This document shows positions 52,555 to 61,027 of a DNA stretch of 64,000 nucleotides, piece after piece. The DNA comes from DATNPH01 sp036703315 (lineage in GTDB: Bacteria > Cyanobacteriota > Cyanobacteriia > Cyanobacteriales > Coleofasciculaceae). Positions within the stretch are counted from its first letter, which is position 1, and the number at the start of each line of letters is the position of its first letter. Location: positions 152,784 to 216,783 of the forward strand of contig DATNPH010000146.1 in NCBI GenBank assembly GCA_036703315.1. Direction: 5' to 3'. Below the pieces are notes generated by a model. It was not told where the DNA came from and did not search any database. It was given only the letters and a program-made list of their open reading frames with translations. Made by a program: the position numbers and the translations under genes.

Positions 52555-52572
52555 GTGCCCTTATCCATCAAG
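52437..52572. repeat. Diverged about 136-bp repeat, copy A
   Basis: Aligned by eye with 58094-58232. The central 61 bases (from GATTTGG to GGCAGTTT) match at 46 positions without gaps. Ends align as well (CATTTT at the left, TATCCATCAAG against TATCCGCCAAG at the right). Both copies lie in spacers in the same orientation. Confidence 0.7.
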
Positions 52573-52610
52573 TTTATTTAAAAGTGGAAGACAGTTCCCA
52601 AATGAGCGCT

Positions 52611-54998
52611 TCATCTTCTGGAGGTTCCTGCCAAAGAGGTAGGATTTGGTAAAACGATCTTCGCGCCTCCCGCTTGAGCAGTGGGAGAGTTCGCAAGGCG
52701 AAATTCGTAACCCGAGGGTGAGCTGTCAGAAGGCACAACTTTAACTAATTGAATATTGGACTCAAGGCGATCGCCCCAGGAGCTAAAACGAATCTTTCCC
52801 GTAGCCCCGTTTGCTTGAAAGGCTGGATGTGCTAATGTTCGCTGCACGCCAATCCGGTTCGGCTGTTGTTGTTTTTCTAAGGTCGTTATCAAGGCGCGAG
52901 TGGCATCATAAGCAAAGGGTGTACACCAACAACTCACTTCCCTTCTCCATAAACGGTTGGCGTCCTTGGAAAATTTTGGGTTAGGACTGCTCAAGCTATG
53001 CCAGGGTATAGCCACTACCAAGCGGTTCACAGCATCCTTTCCTCCCATTCCTAAAATCTCAGGATTGTAGAGGCTATCTCCTCCCACCATCCAATAACGA
53101 CCTTGATTAGCTTTGATCACCTTCAGAACGTTGTGAAAGGCGTTGCTACTGGTTTGACTATTCGGCAGCAAGACAAGCGCTGTGGCACCTTGTTGCTGTG
53201 CCCGATCTATAGCAGCAGATGGATTGAAGAACGAGTCAGACAAATCAAACTTCTCTTCGATGACTTGTCCTCCACTGCCAGAGAAGCTAACGTGGAATTG
53301 CTTCTGCACAGAGTTGCTGTAATTACTCTGGGAATTGTAGAATACAGCGGCTTTCTGCTGACGGACATTGTTTATCAGGTACCTAGCTAAAGCTTGAGCC
53401 GTGACGCGATCGCTATGTACAGTGCGAAAGAAAACGTGATTAGAAGCATTGCCAAAGCGTGAGAGGTCTTCCGAGGTGCTGGTCGGAGAAATCATTACTA
53501 AGTTGTGCTGTTGATAAACTTTCACAGCGGCGAGAGTGGTGTCACTGGAAAAGTGACCAACGACGGCTAGAATATCTCTTCTCGACACCACTTCCTCTGC
53601 AATGTCTTTAGCTTTGGTGGGGTCATTGGCATCATCTGCAATCAAAACTTTTAGACCCCTCCCATTGATCTTATTTTTCTGATTGTTGATTTCATTTTGA
53701 GCTTGGGCAACTCCCTGTAGAATTTCCAGAGCCGTAGTTCGGTTGTTACTTAGGGGAGCAGCAACAGCGATCGCATAAGCATTTTGCTCCATCAATCGGG
53801 CATTATTGAGATAAATTAAGGTTTCAGGGTCATGCTGCTGTTGCCATGCCTTCCCTAGCAACTTAACCGCTTGCTTATAATCACCAGCTGCAAATGACTT
53901 AACGCCCTGTTGCTTGTCTTGTAACGCAGCACCTGGAACTAAGATTTCTTCCCCACAACTTAACTTATCGCCTGTAGGAAAGCGCCTGAGCCAAATCTTT
54001 GAACACCCATCGACTCCAGTTGCATACCAATAACTTCCATAAATTCCACTGGTTCCAAGTAGAACCACTGCACCTACCTTCAGCAATTTGAGCAAAAGCC
54101 TACTGTAAGCAGGTTGCTTAATTTCCTTTATCCTGCGTAAAATCTCACCAGTGGTTTTAGGTCGATTTTGCAACGATCGCGTCATCAGCTGATCAATTAA
54201 ATCTGCCAACAGTCCCGAAACTTGCTGTTGACTGCATCGCCAAACCAAGCTATCCGTTTGAGGGTTTCTAGGGATGTCATTCGGGTGTCTACCTGTTAGT
54301 AGATGGACAAAGGTGCGCCCAAGCGCATAGAAATCGGACTGCGGAACGGCTTTGCCATCGAGTTGCTCTAGAGCCGTGTAGCCCTCTGAATAGACTACCG
54401 TGACATTCCGCCCATCGATTACTGTCTGTGTAACTCTCCTGGCTGTGCCAAAATCGATCAACACAAGTTGCCCATTAGGTCTGAGCATGATATTGGACGG
54501 CTTAATATCTCGATGGAAAAAACCCTTTTGATGCACGTAATCCAGAATTGTTGCGAGTTGTTGCAGCCAGTCAAGTGCTAGTTCTTGAGAGATTCGCCCA
54601 TTGTGCTCGAACCACTGCTCCAAGTTCTGCCCCTCAATTCTCTCCATCACTAAGCAGTGCAATTCTTGATCGTGGCTAAGTGACAGAGAAAATAGTTCTT
54701 CTGCCCTAGGAATTCCTGGATGCGTTAGATCAATTAGAAGCTTTGCTTCTTGCCTAAAGAGTTCGACCAATTTCGGACAGTAGCTGTTCAGAACCTTTAA
54801 GACTTTCCGTGTTCTATCATCCTCTAGATCTTCCACCTCAAAAATCTCAGCGTAAGGGTGCGCTCTGTCCAGATTGCGTAGAGGTCTGAGCAGCCGATAT
54901 CTATTGTTGATTGACAAGGTTGTATGACAGGCTTGGCACTCGCTAGCAATGTCAGAGTTTTGGCGCTGTGAACAATTGGGATTGATGCAGTAGACCAT
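52611..54998 (-). CDS. Receptor-like Ser/Thr kinase fused to an ABC-type ligand-binding domain
   Basis: 795 residues. A zinc-ribbon-like start has Cys4, Cys9, Cys21 and Cys24. The kinase domain (about 33-290) has Lys68 in VLKVL, Glu84 in FRQEAKLL, HRDIKPSN (162-169) and DFGTA (182-186), so catalysis is likely. The Gly-rich loop is degenerate: LRPLRNLDRAHPYAEIF has no GxGxxG. A membrane helix lies at about 301-324. The outside part carries a short TPR-like stretch (GDYKQAVKLLGKAWQQQ) and a periplasmic branched-chain amino-acid-receptor-type domain (about 425-780: LKVLIADDANDPTKAKDIAE, GHFSSDTTLAAVKVYQQ, YWMVGGDSLY). It probably senses a small molecule and signals inward. It lies 54 bases after an NB-ARC gene. 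Confidence 0.88.
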   Translation of the reverse strand: MVYCINPNCSQRQNSDIASECQACHTTLSINNRYRLLRPLRNLDRAHPYAEIFEVEDLEDDRTRKVLKVLNSYCPKLVELFRQEAKLLIDLTHPGIPRAEELFSLSLSHDQELHCLVMERIEGQNLEQWFEHNGRISQELALDWLQQLATILDYVHQKGFFHRDIKPSNIMLRPNGQLVLIDFGTARRVTQTVIDGRNVTVVYSEGYTALEQLDGKAVPQSDFYALGRTFVHLLTGRHPNDIPRNPQTDSLVWRCSQQQVSGLLADLIDQLMTRSLQNRPKTTGEILRRIKEIKQPAYSRLLLKLLKVGAVVLLGTSGIYGSYWYATGVDGCSKIWLRRFPTGDKLSCGEEILVPGAALQDKQQGVKSFAAGDYKQAVKLLGKAWQQQHDPETLIYLNNARLMEQNAYAIAVAAPLSNNRTTALEILQGVAQAQNEINNQKNKINGRGLKVLIADDANDPTKAKDIAEEVVSRRDILAVVGHFSSDTTLAAVKVYQQHNLVMISPTSTSEDLSRFGNASNHVFFRTVHSDRVTAQALARYLINNVRQQKAAVFYNSQSNYSNSVQKQFHVSFSGSGGQVIEEKFDLSDSFFNPSAAIDRAQQQGATALVLLPNSQTSSNAFHNVLKVIKANQGRYWMVGGDSLYNPEILGMGGKDAVNRLVVAIPWHSLSSPNPKFSKDANRLWRREVSCWCTPFAYDATRALITTLEKQQQPNRIGVQRTLAHPAFQANGATGKIRFSSWGDRLESNIQLVKVVPSDSSPSGYEFRLANSPTAQAGGAKIVLPNPTSLAGTSRR

Positions 54999-55052
54999 AC
55001 TTTTGCACCCTTTGTATTGAGAGAGGGGCTTCTGCTATGTCCCTGGACTGCC

Positions 55053-56399
55053 TCACAGACCTTCTGGATAAATTCTTTTAACGTACTTCATCACGACGGG
55101 CTGTAGTGTGAATAGCACTTCATCCGATACTTTACTTTTCTCTATCAGAGAACGCTGTTCAAGGCAGTCCAGATGCTCGATTATCTCTGATTTTGATACC
55201 CTTAACGAGATATCCTCTGCCAATCGTGAGAGCGAAATTGGCTTTGCATGAATTGCTAGCTCGTACATAATCTTTTTTTCTAAATCCGACAGTCGAACAA
55301 AATGTTGATCTAAAATTTGTCGGAAATCATCAGAAATAACTATCGTGTTATGTTCTAAAAATGTAGCAACACTACCTCCAAACAAATTTTGAATAGTTGT
55401 AGAAACTATTTTTAACGCTAAGGGATTTCCTCCATAGAGTTTAATTAGTCTTTGCCATTTTTCTTCTTCATAAGACAAATCTTTTTCCCTAAATATTTCC
55501 TTTGCTGCTTCTCCCAAACTAGACACCTGTAAAGAGCGAACCCGTTGCTTGTTGCCTTCCTGTAATACAATTTCTTTTGGTTTCTCTCGACTGGTCAGCA
55601 CCAAGCAACTTAGATGGCGTTCTTCTCCTACACATCTCAGTAGCTCACCATAGCCCTCATATCCTTCGCAATAGTGTCCTACAGGATTGTCAGGGCGTAG
55701 AATTGCATCTGCTTCATCTAGTACCACAAGGCAGCGTGATAAGCGGAAATATTTAACCAATCGTGATAAATCAGCCTGAGTCTCCTGCTGATTAGAAACA
55801 AATGAAATCAAGTCTACCAGGATATTTTCAAATGATGGGGCATGGCGGAGACTTCGCCAGATTACATACTCAAACTCATCCTGAATTTGTTCGGTTAGCC
55901 TCACGGACAGAGCGGTTTTACCAATTCCTCCCATGCCCAGCAATGCTACCAATCGGCAGCGATCGAGAGCGATCCATTGCTTGAGCGTTTCTAGTTCTTT
56001 ATCACGTCCGTAGAACCCCACTGAAATATCAGGCGCTTCGCCCCAATCAACTGTTTCTTGCTGTTCACTAGTTTTATATCCTGCTGCTTCCAACCAGTTA
56101 ACGATATCTCTCCAGTTTTTTACTGTGTTGATTGGTCGAGCTGTGAGTACTTCGATATATCGATACAAAGTGTTACTTAAATCAACTTCAACTCCCCTGG
56201 CTTGCTTGTTCAGCCTGGAAGCGATTTCTGTGGGTCTGTAACTACAGAGTAATCCCCGTAGGTGGGTCTTTTCGACTTCTGTCAGTCCTAGCGATTTGTG
56301 CGGTGCTACTTCTCGCTTTGCAGAAGACAGGTCTGTATACAACCTTTCTAAATCCCAGTTAGTTGCAGCTTGGGAAAACGGATCTTGAGTAGATGCCAT
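55053..56399 (-). CDS. NB-ARC (STAND) ATPase without C-terminal repeats
   Basis: 448 residues. The N-terminal about 125 residues are a helical cyanobacterial domain that often precedes NB-ARC (VEKTHLRGLLCSYRPTEIAS, LYRYIEVLTARP, NWRDIVNWLEAAGY). The ATPase: P-loop GMGGIGKT (155-162), Walker B CLVVLDEAD near 227, CLVLTSREKP and the GLPL-like GGNPLALKIV, then a winged helix (ISLSRLAEDISLRVSKSEI, LIEKSKVSDEVLFTLQPVV). Most relatives continue into WD40 or TPR repeats; this one stops after the winged helix (FTLQPVVMKYV). It is upstream of, and on the same strand as, the receptor kinase, so joint expression is likely. Role unknown: signalling or defence are both conceivable. Confidence 0.87.
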   Translation of the reverse strand: MASTQDPFSQAATNWDLERLYTDLSSAKREVAPHKSLGLTEVEKTHLRGLLCSYRPTEIASRLNKQARGVEVDLSNTLYRYIEVLTARPINTVKNWRDIVNWLEAAGYKTSEQQETVDWGEAPDISVGFYGRDKELETLKQWIALDRCRLVALLGMGGIGKTALSVRLTEQIQDEFEYVIWRSLRHAPSFENILVDLISFVSNQQETQADLSRLVKYFRLSRCLVVLDEADAILRPDNPVGHYCEGYEGYGELLRCVGEERHLSCLVLTSREKPKEIVLQEGNKQRVRSLQVSSLGEAAKEIFREKDLSYEEEKWQRLIKLYGGNPLALKIVSTTIQNLFGGSVATFLEHNTIVISDDFRQILDQHFVRLSDLEKKIMYELAIHAKPISLSRLAEDISLRVSKSEIIEHLDCLEQRSLIEKSKVSDEVLFTLQPVVMKYVKRIYPEGL

Positions 56400-56427
56400 A
56401 GCGGTGAGTTGTTATCAAGTTCCTAGT

Positions 56428-56627
56428 CATTAATCCTAACCAAAAGTCCTAACGTTTCTTAGGTCACTACTAGTGCAGCACGGCGAAAGTTTCCTACCAA
56501 TTCTGAAAACCTCTCTTGCAAGAAAGCCTTTCGCCGTTTCCTGAAGGATGGCTTATTTCTACCCAGTAGTAGCACTAGCCATTGCCCTACCTAATCTGCT
56601 GTCTGGCTGACTCACAGCCTACAAAGC
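56428..56627. repeat. Spacer repeat copy 1, interrupted by insertion
   Basis: Begins CATTAATCCTAAC and ends GACTCACAGCCTACAAAGC. It matches copy 2 (56633-56727) on both sides of an added stretch of about 109 bases (56470-56578). The flanking words TTAGGTCAC-ACTA and CCTACCTAATCTGCTGTC correspond to GTTAGGTCACGACTA and CTCACCTAATCTATTGTC in copy 2. Confidence 0.7.
56470..56578. mobile_element. Small palindromic insertion (MITE-like), about 109 bp
   Basis: Ends are CTAGTGC (56470-56476) and GCACTAG (56572-56578), exact inverted repeats. Inside, ACGGCGAAAG (56480-56489) pairs perfectly with CTTTCGCCGT (56528-56537). It interrupts repeat copy 1 but is missing from copy 2, which shows it is an insertion. 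It encodes nothing. Confidence 0.6.
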
Positions 56628-56632
56628 AACAT

Positions 56633-56727
56633 CATTAATCCTAACTAAATCCCTAGCCTCTCGTTAGGTCACGACTAACCTTTGTCTCACCTAATCTATT
56701 GTCAGGCTTACTCACAGCCTGCAAAGC
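56633..56727. repeat. Spacer repeat copy 2, uninterrupted
   Basis: 95 bases starting CATTAATCCTAACTAAATCC and ending CTCACAGCCTGCAAAGC. It lies directly next to copy 1 as a direct repeat between the NB-ARC gene and the I36-like gene. Confidence 0.7.
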
Positions 56728-56835
56728 GTGGGAAGCAAGCGGAGCGCAAGCCAAGCATTTTTCCCATTAAGAACATCTGACTACATTCCATTTGAGAACT
56801 TTATTGTCCTCATACACCTAGAAAGGAGAAAACCC

Positions 56836-57360
56836 ATGAAGAAAACTGTCACACTAGGCATAATACTAGGCGGTATAGCGATGCTATCACCGACTGTATC
56901 CCTTTCACAAACTGCTTACGGAAACTACAAGGGCAGATTAATCAACCTTACGCAAAGCTGGGAGGGTGCGAAGGCTTGCGTTGTTGCGTCTGGTAGAGTC
57001 AACTGTTTCGATTCTTACGCAGAGGCTGACAAATTCACTGGTTCTTCTGATCGAGCACAGGCTGGCACTCCCACGACCGCTAGTTGCACTCCCAATGGTT
57101 ACACATATGTATACGAGGATGCGGACTTCAGAGGCAGACGGCTACAGTTCAGGGATAACGGCTATTGGCAAGGCTACGATACCTACGGCTTCAGAAACAA
57201 ACAGTCGTCTTGGAGTAATCCTCGGTGCTATTCAGTCTGGTTGAAAGATATAGATACTAACCCTGATTCTTACTATATTGAAGGCGCTAATTCCTCATCT
57301 AGGAATATGGGTTCATGGAACAACAGAGCAGACGAGATCTACCTGATGCCTAACAAGTAG
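56836..57360 (+). CDS. Peptidase-inhibitor I36 / beta-gamma-crystallin-like secreted protein
   Basis: 174 residues from ATG 56836, chosen because GAAAGGAG lies upstream and a signal peptide begins there (KKTVTLGIILGGIAMLSPTV, cleavage near SLSQT). A longer frame from 56728 reads through spacer repeat sequence. The mature part has a linker, four Cys and a crystallin/I36 domain: YTYVYEDADFRGRRLQFRDN, FRNKQSSWSNPRCYSVWL, RADEIYLMPNK. In Streptomyces, I36 proteins inhibit metalloproteases; other members are Ca2+-binding crystallins. Role here unknown, location periplasm or outside. Confidence 0.75.
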   Translation: MKKTVTLGIILGGIAMLSPTVSLSQTAYGNYKGRLINLTQSWEGAKACVVASGRVNCFDSYAEADKFTGSSDRAQAGTPTTASCTPNGYTYVYEDADFRGRRLQFRDNGYWQGYDTYGFRNKQSSWSNPRCYSVWLKDIDTNPDSYYIEGANSSSRNMGSWNNRADEIYLMPNK

Positions 57361-57559
57361 TTGAGTAGGGTGGGCACTTGTCACCTTAACTTTGAAAGGA
57401 TTTACCGGAGGCAAAAGTGTAATCGCCTCTGTACTAATTGAGATGCTGATTTGCGATCGCGCTTCCTGTGCGAGGTGCGATCGCCCTCTTGCTTTATCTC
57501 AATGAGCCATTAACCGGACAGTATTAATAGATAACGAAGATAGAGGAGAAGTACACGCA

Positions 57560-57898
57560 ATGGAAATTCTACTCTTGGTGTTTATAGTGGTTGGGTTTGT
57601 AATACTCATCGCTGGTGCAAGTGGTGGCAGAAACTCCCGTCGTCGTTCCAGTAGGCATGGTGGAAGCAGCAACAGCTACATTTACTCTGGCAACAGCTCC
57701 AGTAGTGACAACAGTAGCAGCTCTAGCAGTGACTACGGCGGCAGCTCTGGCGGCGACTGCGGTAGTAGCTCTGGCGGTGACTACGGCGGCAGCTCTAGTG
57801 GCGACTGCGGTAGTAGTTTTGGCGGTGGTGATAGCGGTGGCGGAAGTTCAGGTGGCAGCTGTGGCGGTGATGGCGGCGGAGGTGCAGGTGGCAGTTAA
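57560..57898 (+). CDS. Ser/Gly-rich small membrane protein
   Basis: 112 residues. A single N-terminal membrane helix (EILLLVFIVVGFVILIAGAS, residues 2-21), then a short Arg-rich stretch (GGRNSRRRSSRHGG), then about 75 residues of almost pure Ser, Gly, Asp, Asn and Tyr with seven to eight recurring (G)GDCGSS / DYGGSS units. The DNA is a tandem-like repeat of GGCGGCAGCTCT-style words, so length probably varies. AGAGGAG precedes ATG 57560. Low-complexity tails like this occur on TPM-family and surface proteins, but no TPM domain is present. Function unknown. Confidence 0.6.
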   Translation: MEILLLVFIVVGFVILIAGASGGRNSRRRSSRHGGSSNSYIYSGNSSSSDNSSSSSSDYGGSSGGDCGSSSGGDYGGSSSGDCGSSFGGGDSGGGSSGGSCGGDGGGGAGGS

Positions 57899-58629
57899 TA
57901 AAAAAGGTAATGACTACTCCAATAGGCTTCAATACGGTTTAACGGCGTCTGTTGCCCTAGAACTTTTGCAGAGGATAGCGATCGCCTCTCCAATAACTAT
58001 CAACAATCGGAACAAGTAGCCTCGTCTCTCACCTGAGATGTAGGTTACTTTGTTGTGTACAAGCGATCACATCGCTGTCGAATCGCCGCCGCTCATTTTT
58101 ACTCTCGGCTGAAGCAGTACGATGATTTGGACAAAAACTTGTGGTTTGTTTGGTCTAAACCTTGTTCTGTATCAGTGGCAGTTTCCTCTTCAAGAAATGG
58201 GGCAGCCTCTACAAACGCCCCTATCCGCCAAGCTAGATAATGAGCATCCAGTTAACCTAAGTCAAAAATACTTGACCCTTTCTTCAAAAAGAAGCCATTA
58301 TGGCTGAAGACTTGATGAAGCTGATATTGCCTCAGCAGTCAAGCAGCTATCTGGGTGCTAGAAATGGCGTTAGCTAAATATCTGATTAAGATTATTCGCC
58401 CTGTAGAATGCAACCGTGCTAACCATCCTACAGGTGATTCGGGCCGTTTTTGAGTAGCCACAAAGCATCTAATGCGGTGGTTTCAAGTCCTGAACGTGTG
58501 ATTTAAAGCAGGTCAAGGGTGCGATCGCCAAGCAAGACATTTTCCTTGCAAGGTGCGCTAGCAGCAAAGCGCAGATCATAGCGTTGAAGTTTTAATACGA
58601 AGACACACACTCACAAAAAGGCTGACACC
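57899..58629. other. Spacer with decayed repeat and hairpin
   Basis: 731 bases without a supported gene. It holds repeat copy B (58094-58232), a CCTGTAG/CTACAGG stem (58399-58434), and HIP1 octamers near 57978 and 58521. The promoter of the sugar-transporter operon must lie near the right end. Confidence 0.45.
58094..58232. repeat. Diverged about 139-bp repeat, copy B
   Basis: Counterpart of 52437-52572 (46 of 61 central positions equal). A one-base indel at about 58110 and stop codons break the frame that is open in copy A. Confidence 0.7.
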
Positions 58630-59928
58630 ATGAAAAAACTGGTGAGAAGCGTTGGACTCCCTTGGCTTTTGGGAATCCTCATTGCTTGTGTCCTGGTGTC
58701 ACAGTTCTGGGTGCGACCAGCACTGACACAACAACCCGTGACACTTACTCTCCTGATTAATGCTGGCGAAGTTCCCTATTGGAAGGATTTGATGATCAAG
58801 GACTTCGAGCAGCAAAATCCAAACATTCGTATCCAAATCATAGAAGCACCCAACGCAACAGACTTGACCGAGAACCTTTATACCTCGGCTTTTATCCTGG
58901 GTGACTCACCCTATGACTTTGTTTACATGGACGTGATTTGGACATCTAAATTTGCGGCTGCTGGGTGGCTGTTGGATCTATCTGACCGAGTCACTGATCA
59001 GGATTTAAAAGCATTTCTTGACAAAGATGTGGAGGCAGGACGCTACAAGGGCAAACTATACCGCATGCCAGTTCGCTCTGATGCTGGGATGCTCTACTAC
59101 CGTAAAGATTTGCTGGAGCAAGTTGGAGCAAAGCCACCAGAAACCTTTGAGGAATTGGTAAACCTCTCTAGAGAATTGCAGGAGAAAAAAGCTGCTCGTT
59201 GGGGCTATGTGTGGCAAGGTGCTCAATACGAAGGGTTGCCAGCGATGTTTGTCGAGATTCTGCAAGGTTTTGGTGGCTTTTGGGTTAACCCTGACACCAA
59301 CGAAGTGGGACTTGATAAACCTGAGGCAATTAAAGCCGTTGAGTTTCTGCGCAGCGTAATTGCTCAAGGCATTTCTCCTCCTGGAGTCACGACTTACCGG
59401 GAAGAAGATACCCGACGCTTGTTTGTGAGTGGCGAAGCTGTATTCTTGCGCAACTGGCCTTACGTCTGGGCTTCGGCAAATGAAGACGCTTCAAAAATTA
59501 AAGGCAAGGTTGGCATTAAACCAATGGTTCATGTGCCTGGTAAAAAAGGCGGCGCTGGCTTAGGAGGCTGGGGTTTAGGAATTTCTAAAACCTCCAAACA
59601 TCCTGAAGAAGCTTGGAAAGCCATTAAGTACTTTACCAGTGTGCAACCCCAGCGCCGATTCACTCTAGAGACAGGCAGTATTTCAAGCCGACGAGATTTA
59701 TTTGCAGACCCCAAGATTATTGCCAAATACCCCCATTACCCAAAGTTTCAAAAGGTTGTAGAGAGTGCTGTATTACGTCCATCCATTGCCCAATATGCCC
59801 AGGCTTCTGATATTTTGCAGCGCTACCTCAATGCCACGATCTCAAATCCTCAACTCAGTGCTGAAAACGCGATGAAGTCTGCTGCTAATGAAACACGCAG
59901 CCTTTTAGGAGTGGTTCAGAAAAGTTGA
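58630..59928 (+). CDS. Sugar ABC transporter substrate-binding protein
   Basis: 432 residues, MalE/UgpB type. Signal anchor GLPWLLGILIACVLVSQFW (residues 9-27), no lipobox; cleavage probably near ALTQQ. The mature protein starts VTLTLLINAGEVPYWKDLMI, with FEQQNPNIRIQIIEAP and the hinge-region motifs DSPYDFVYMDVIWTSKFAAAG and GKLYRMPVRSDAGMLYYRKD (as pieces), and GGWGLGISKTSKHPEEAW. Ligand could be an amino sugar or oligosaccharide given nagB downstream. First gene of a four-gene transporter set. Confidence 0.9.
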   Translation: MKKLVRSVGLPWLLGILIACVLVSQFWVRPALTQQPVTLTLLINAGEVPYWKDLMIKDFEQQNPNIRIQIIEAPNATDLTENLYTSAFILGDSPYDFVYMDVIWTSKFAAAGWLLDLSDRVTDQDLKAFLDKDVEAGRYKGKLYRMPVRSDAGMLYYRKDLLEQVGAKPPETFEELVNLSRELQEKKAARWGYVWQGAQYEGLPAMFVEILQGFGGFWVNPDTNEVGLDKPEAIKAVEFLRSVIAQGISPPGVTTYREEDTRRLFVSGEAVFLRNWPYVWASANEDASKIKGKVGIKPMVHVPGKKGGAGLGGWGLGISKTSKHPEEAWKAIKYFTSVQPQRRFTLETGSISSRRDLFADPKIIAKYPHYPKFQKVVESAVLRPSIAQYAQASDILQRYLNATISNPQLSAENAMKSAANETRSLLGVVQKS

Positions 59929-59935
59929 AGGTGAT

Positions 59936-59982
59936 TAGGGGTTAGTGGTTAGGGGTTAGTGGTTAGTGGTTAGTAGTCAATA
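59936..59982. repeat. GGTTAGT heptamer array
   Basis: TTAGGGGTTAGTGGTTAGG, then GGTTAGTGGTTAGTGGTTAG, then TAGTCAATAG: at least five GGTTAGT/GGTTAGG heptamers in tandem between the binding-protein and first permease genes. Just after, CAACAAA occurs three times (60004-60022), a second heptamer array that abuts the permease start region. Confidence 0.8.
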
Positions 59983-60034
59983 GTCTTTGGCTTGCTTTCC
60001 GAACAACAAACAACAAACAACAAATAAAAAATCG

Positions 60035-60943
60035 ATGAAAGCCGATCCAATCCGATCGCACGAACAAAAAACAGGCTGGCTGATGGTAGCACCTGCCTCG
60101 CTGCTACTTCTGCTGGTCTATGCCTATCCAATTTTGCGCTCATTCTGGTTGAGTTTGTTCACCAAGAATCTAGGGACGCAGCTAGAACCAATCTTTTCGG
60201 GTCTGAACAATTATGGGCGGATGATGGGGGATGGTCGTTTCTGGCAGAGTCTGGAGAACACAATCATCTTTACCTCAGCATCCGTTGTCTTGGAACTTGT
60301 TCTAGGGATGGCGATAGCTCTAATTTTGCATCAAGCCTTTCAAGGACGTAGCCTTGTGCGGACAGTTGCTCTCCTGCCTTGGGCTTTGCCAACCGCTCTG
60401 ATTGGTTTAGCGTGGGCTTGGATTTTTAATGACCAGTTCGGGGTTTGGAACGATATCCTCGAACGTCTGAGCCTCATTGACACTGGCATCAATTGGCTAG
60501 GAAACCCAATCACAGCCATGATGGCAGTCATCGCCGCTGATGTTTGGAAAACCACGCCCTTCATCAGTATCTTGCTACTAGCCGGCTTGCAGTCAATTGC
60601 TGAAAATCTTTACGAAGCCCACGCTATGGATGGAGCAAGACCTTGGCAGAGTTTCACCCAAATCACGCTGCCGCTATTGATGCCACAAATCCTGATTGTC
60701 TTGCTGTTTCGCTTCGCTGGGGCTTTCGGGGTCTTTGACCTGATCCAGGTCATGACGGGGGGTGGTCCAGGGGGAACAACTGAAGTTGTATCGCTCTACA
60801 TCTATGCCACCATTATGCGCTACCTAGATTTCGGGTATGGTGCGGCGCTGGTGGTGGTGACATTTCTGTTGCTAGTCACCGTTGTACTGATAGGCAGTTT
60901 CTTTCTGGGTCAGTCCCGTACCAACATTTCAGGAACGAATTAA
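60035..60943 (+). CDS. Sugar ABC transporter permease, MalF type
   Basis: 302 residues from ATG 60035 (MKADPIRSHEQKTG); the longer frame from 59987 runs through the CAACAAA repeat and is rejected. Six membrane helices, the first at about 18-36 (MVAPASLLLLLVYAYPILRS). The EAA loop is YEAHAMDGARPWQSFTQITL then PLLMPQ, contacting the ATPase. FDLIQVMTGGGPGGTTEVVS is the usual MalF-like segment. Middle of the operon. Confidence 0.93.
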   Translation: MKADPIRSHEQKTGWLMVAPASLLLLLVYAYPILRSFWLSLFTKNLGTQLEPIFSGLNNYGRMMGDGRFWQSLENTIIFTSASVVLELVLGMAIALILHQAFQGRSLVRTVALLPWALPTALIGLAWAWIFNDQFGVWNDILERLSLIDTGINWLGNPITAMMAVIAADVWKTTPFISILLLAGLQSIAENLYEAHAMDGARPWQSFTQITLPLLMPQILIVLLFRFAGAFGVFDLIQVMTGGGPGGTTEVVSLYIYATIMRYLDFGYGAALVVVTFLLLVTVVLIGSFFLGQSRTNISGTN

Positions 60944-61027
60944 TACCAGATAAAGCCACACTCGCATTGTTTTCAGTTCCTCAAAGCGTCTGACATTCCT
61001 AATCAAAAATCCAAAATACTATAACCA

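Noticed and set aside
57440..57490. GCGATCGC pair as a terminator
   Set aside because: Both halves are ordinary HIP1 octamers, which are frequent throughout the window.
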